Source: an uncultured Armatimonadota bacterium (GTDB lineage: Bacteria > Armatimonadota > Fimbriimonadia > Fimbriimonadales > Fimbriimonadaceae). Taken from it: a stretch of 64,000 nt of DNA. Positions 63,038-64,000 of the stretch are shown here, piece after piece. Made by a program: the position numbers and the translations under genes. Position 1 is the stretch's first letter. Each line of letters opens with the position of its first letter. The notes under the pieces are model-generated. The model did no database searches, was not told the origin of the DNA, and worked only from the letters and a program-made list of their open reading frames with translations. Location of the stretch: positions 1 to 64,000 of the forward strand of contig CAIUHP010000118.1 of assembly GCA_903899015.1 (NCBI GenBank). Reading direction: 5' to 3'.

Positions 63038-64000
63038 TTAGCCAAGTTTTCGAACGGCTTTGACGACATCATTCTCGTCTGGAATACACTCAAGTTCAAG
63101 AATGCGTGAGTAAGGCATGGGCACGTTTAAGCCGCCTACTCGTCCAACTGGAGCGTCCAGATAGTCGAAGCAGTCTTCGCTGATTCGAGCCGCAATCTCC
63201 GCTCCAAATCCGCCACTTCGCCAGTCTTCGTAAACAACCATGGCTCGATTCGTTTTGCGAACAGATGCGTAGATCGTTTCAGTGTCTAGCGGAAGCAACG
63301 ACCGAACGTCGACGACTTCGCAGGAGATGCCGTCCTTCTCAAGAATCTCGGCCGCGGCAAGGTTGACATGCGTCATACGGCTGTAGCCGATGAGGCTCAA
63401 GTCTTTACCCTCACGGAGAATTTGAGCTTTGCCAAACGGGATCTTGAATTCAGGATCGTCTGGGACGATTCCCTTCATCGCATAAAGGCCTGGGTTTTCA
63501 TAAAGAATGACAGGATTGTCATCATCAACCGCAGTTTTCAGCATGCCATAAACGTCAGCAGGGGTCGACGGAGCCACAACCTTCAGTCCTGGAACGTGGG
63601 CGTACCAACCTTCCATCGAGTGAGAGTGCTGAGCTGACAACTGCTTCGCCGCACCACCAGGTCCTCTGAAGACGATTGGGCACTTCACTTCGCCGTTAGT
63701 CATGTAATGGACCTTGGCGGTGTGATTGATGATTTGGTCAAGCGCCAAGATCGAGAAGCTCATAGTCATGAACTCAACGATCGGGCGGAGACCCGCCATG
63801 GCAGCACCCGTTGCAATACCCGCGAAGCCAGCTTCCGTGATAGGAGTGTCGATGACGCGCCGATGGCCGTATTTGGGGAACAGACCGCGAGTTACTTTAA
63901 AAGTGCCTTCATATCGGCCAATGTCTTCGCCCATCAAGAACACGTCTGCGTTCTTGTCCATCTCTTCGACCATGCTCTTGTGCAGGGCCTCACGATAGGT
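63038..64000 (-). CDS. pdhB: Pyruvate dehydrogenase E1 component beta subunit (5' end outside window)
   Basis: At least 320 residues. The frame is open to the window edge, and the codons before the first internal Met read TYREALHKSMVEEM, the usual E1 beta opening, so the true start lies outside. Motifs include VFLMGEDIGRYEGTFKVTRGL, DTPITEAGFAGIATGAAMAGLRPIVEFM, RGPGGAAKQLSAQHSHSMEGWYAHVPGLK and VYEDWRSGGFG. With E1 alpha it decarboxylates pyruvate using thiamine diphosphate. Other subunits would be upstream, off the window. It is distinct from the E1 fusion at 30568. Confidence 0.93.
   Translation of the reverse strand, partial: TYREALHKSMVEEMDKNADVFLMGEDIGRYEGTFKVTRGLFPKYGHRRVIDTPITEAGFAGIATGAAMAGLRPIVEFMTMSFSILALDQIINHTAKVHYMTNGEVKCPIVFRGPGGAAKQLSAQHSHSMEGWYAHVPGLKVVAPSTPADVYGMLKTAVDDDNPVILYENPGLYAMKGIVPDDPEFKIPFGKAQILREGKDLSLIGYSRMTHVNLAAAEILEKDGISCEVVDVRSLLPLDTETIYASVRKTNRAMVVYEDWRSGGFGAEIAARISEDCFDYLDAPVGRVGGLNVPMPYSRILELECIPDENDVVKAVRKLG

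Overview
The window looks like chromosomal DNA from a free-living, diderm (two-membrane) bacterium with roughly 50% GC. LPS-export type genes (an OstA/LptD-like outer-membrane protein and LptF/LptG-like permease), a Tat-exported phosphoesterase, lipoprotein and Spy-like periplasmic proteins all point to an outer membrane. Combined with VanW, PlsY, a DUF4129/DUF4350 cluster, prepilin-like proteins and a b558-type SdhC, this gene mix recalls Armatimonadota (Fimbriimonas-like). That assignment is an inference from gene content, not a database result.

Layout. 1-300: the 3' end of an ISL3-like transposase and a tRNA-Lys. 357-2827: a GNAT acetyltransferase, then an esterase lipoprotein between two Spy-like paralogues. 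2919-6689 (minus): purF, a degenerate phosphoglycerate-mutase-like pseudoenzyme, and carA. 6783-7858: a small membrane protein preceded by an in-frame stop, a stem-loop repeat cluster, and rpmB. 7921-13687: an ABC permease, the LPS-export pair with a zinc-ribbon membrane protein, and plsY, which ends a tightly overlapped operon (UXS, nth, glnE, plsY; 13022-18072). 18365-23360: an S53 peptidase with Ig-like repeats, and glmS. 23517-26623: three genes matching the decaprenylphosphoryl-arabinose pathway (a DPPR-synthase-type UbiA, then DprE2-like and DprE1-like proteins). 26679-34694: nrnA, truB, a DUF2752 protein, a D-cysteine desulfhydrase/ACC deaminase homologue, a pseudopilin-like protein, an E1 alpha/beta fusion, an orphan sdhC and eno. 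34744-41513: DinB, a CDF transporter, a DUF2961-like protein, a zinc-ribbon protein, dnaB, purD and a Tat phosphoesterase. 41701-49338: a LolA-like protein, a DUF4129/DUF4350 membrane cluster, a GT-C-like membrane protein and VanW. 49593-53085: ilvE, an McsA-like zinc protein, an ECF sigma factor with a small partner, and dnaN. 53296-59571: MerC behind a CsoR-like operator, tRNA-Arg, a membrane protein, an ATL/MGMT-like protein, and an operon of a CBS protein plus a 1139-residue redox fusion. 59596-64000: a WD40-like protein, cysE-cysK, a TPR protein and the 3' part of pdhB.

The strongest candidate for an undescribed system is the gene at 56152-59571. It reads as an indoleamine-2,3-dioxygenase-like haem domain fused to a CPR/sulfite-reductase-type FAD-NADPH reductase, a cytochrome b5 domain and an unknown helical tail. 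It is translationally coupled (TAATG) to a two-CBS protein. In animals IDO is reduced in trans by cytochrome b5 and CPR; here the whole electron chain seems to lie in one polypeptide. The second most interesting item is the arabinose-donor trio. Several smaller oddities concern gene starts: an apparent ATC start for the McsA-like gene, a hairpin hiding the dnaB ribosome-binding site, and an in-frame TAA before a membrane protein.
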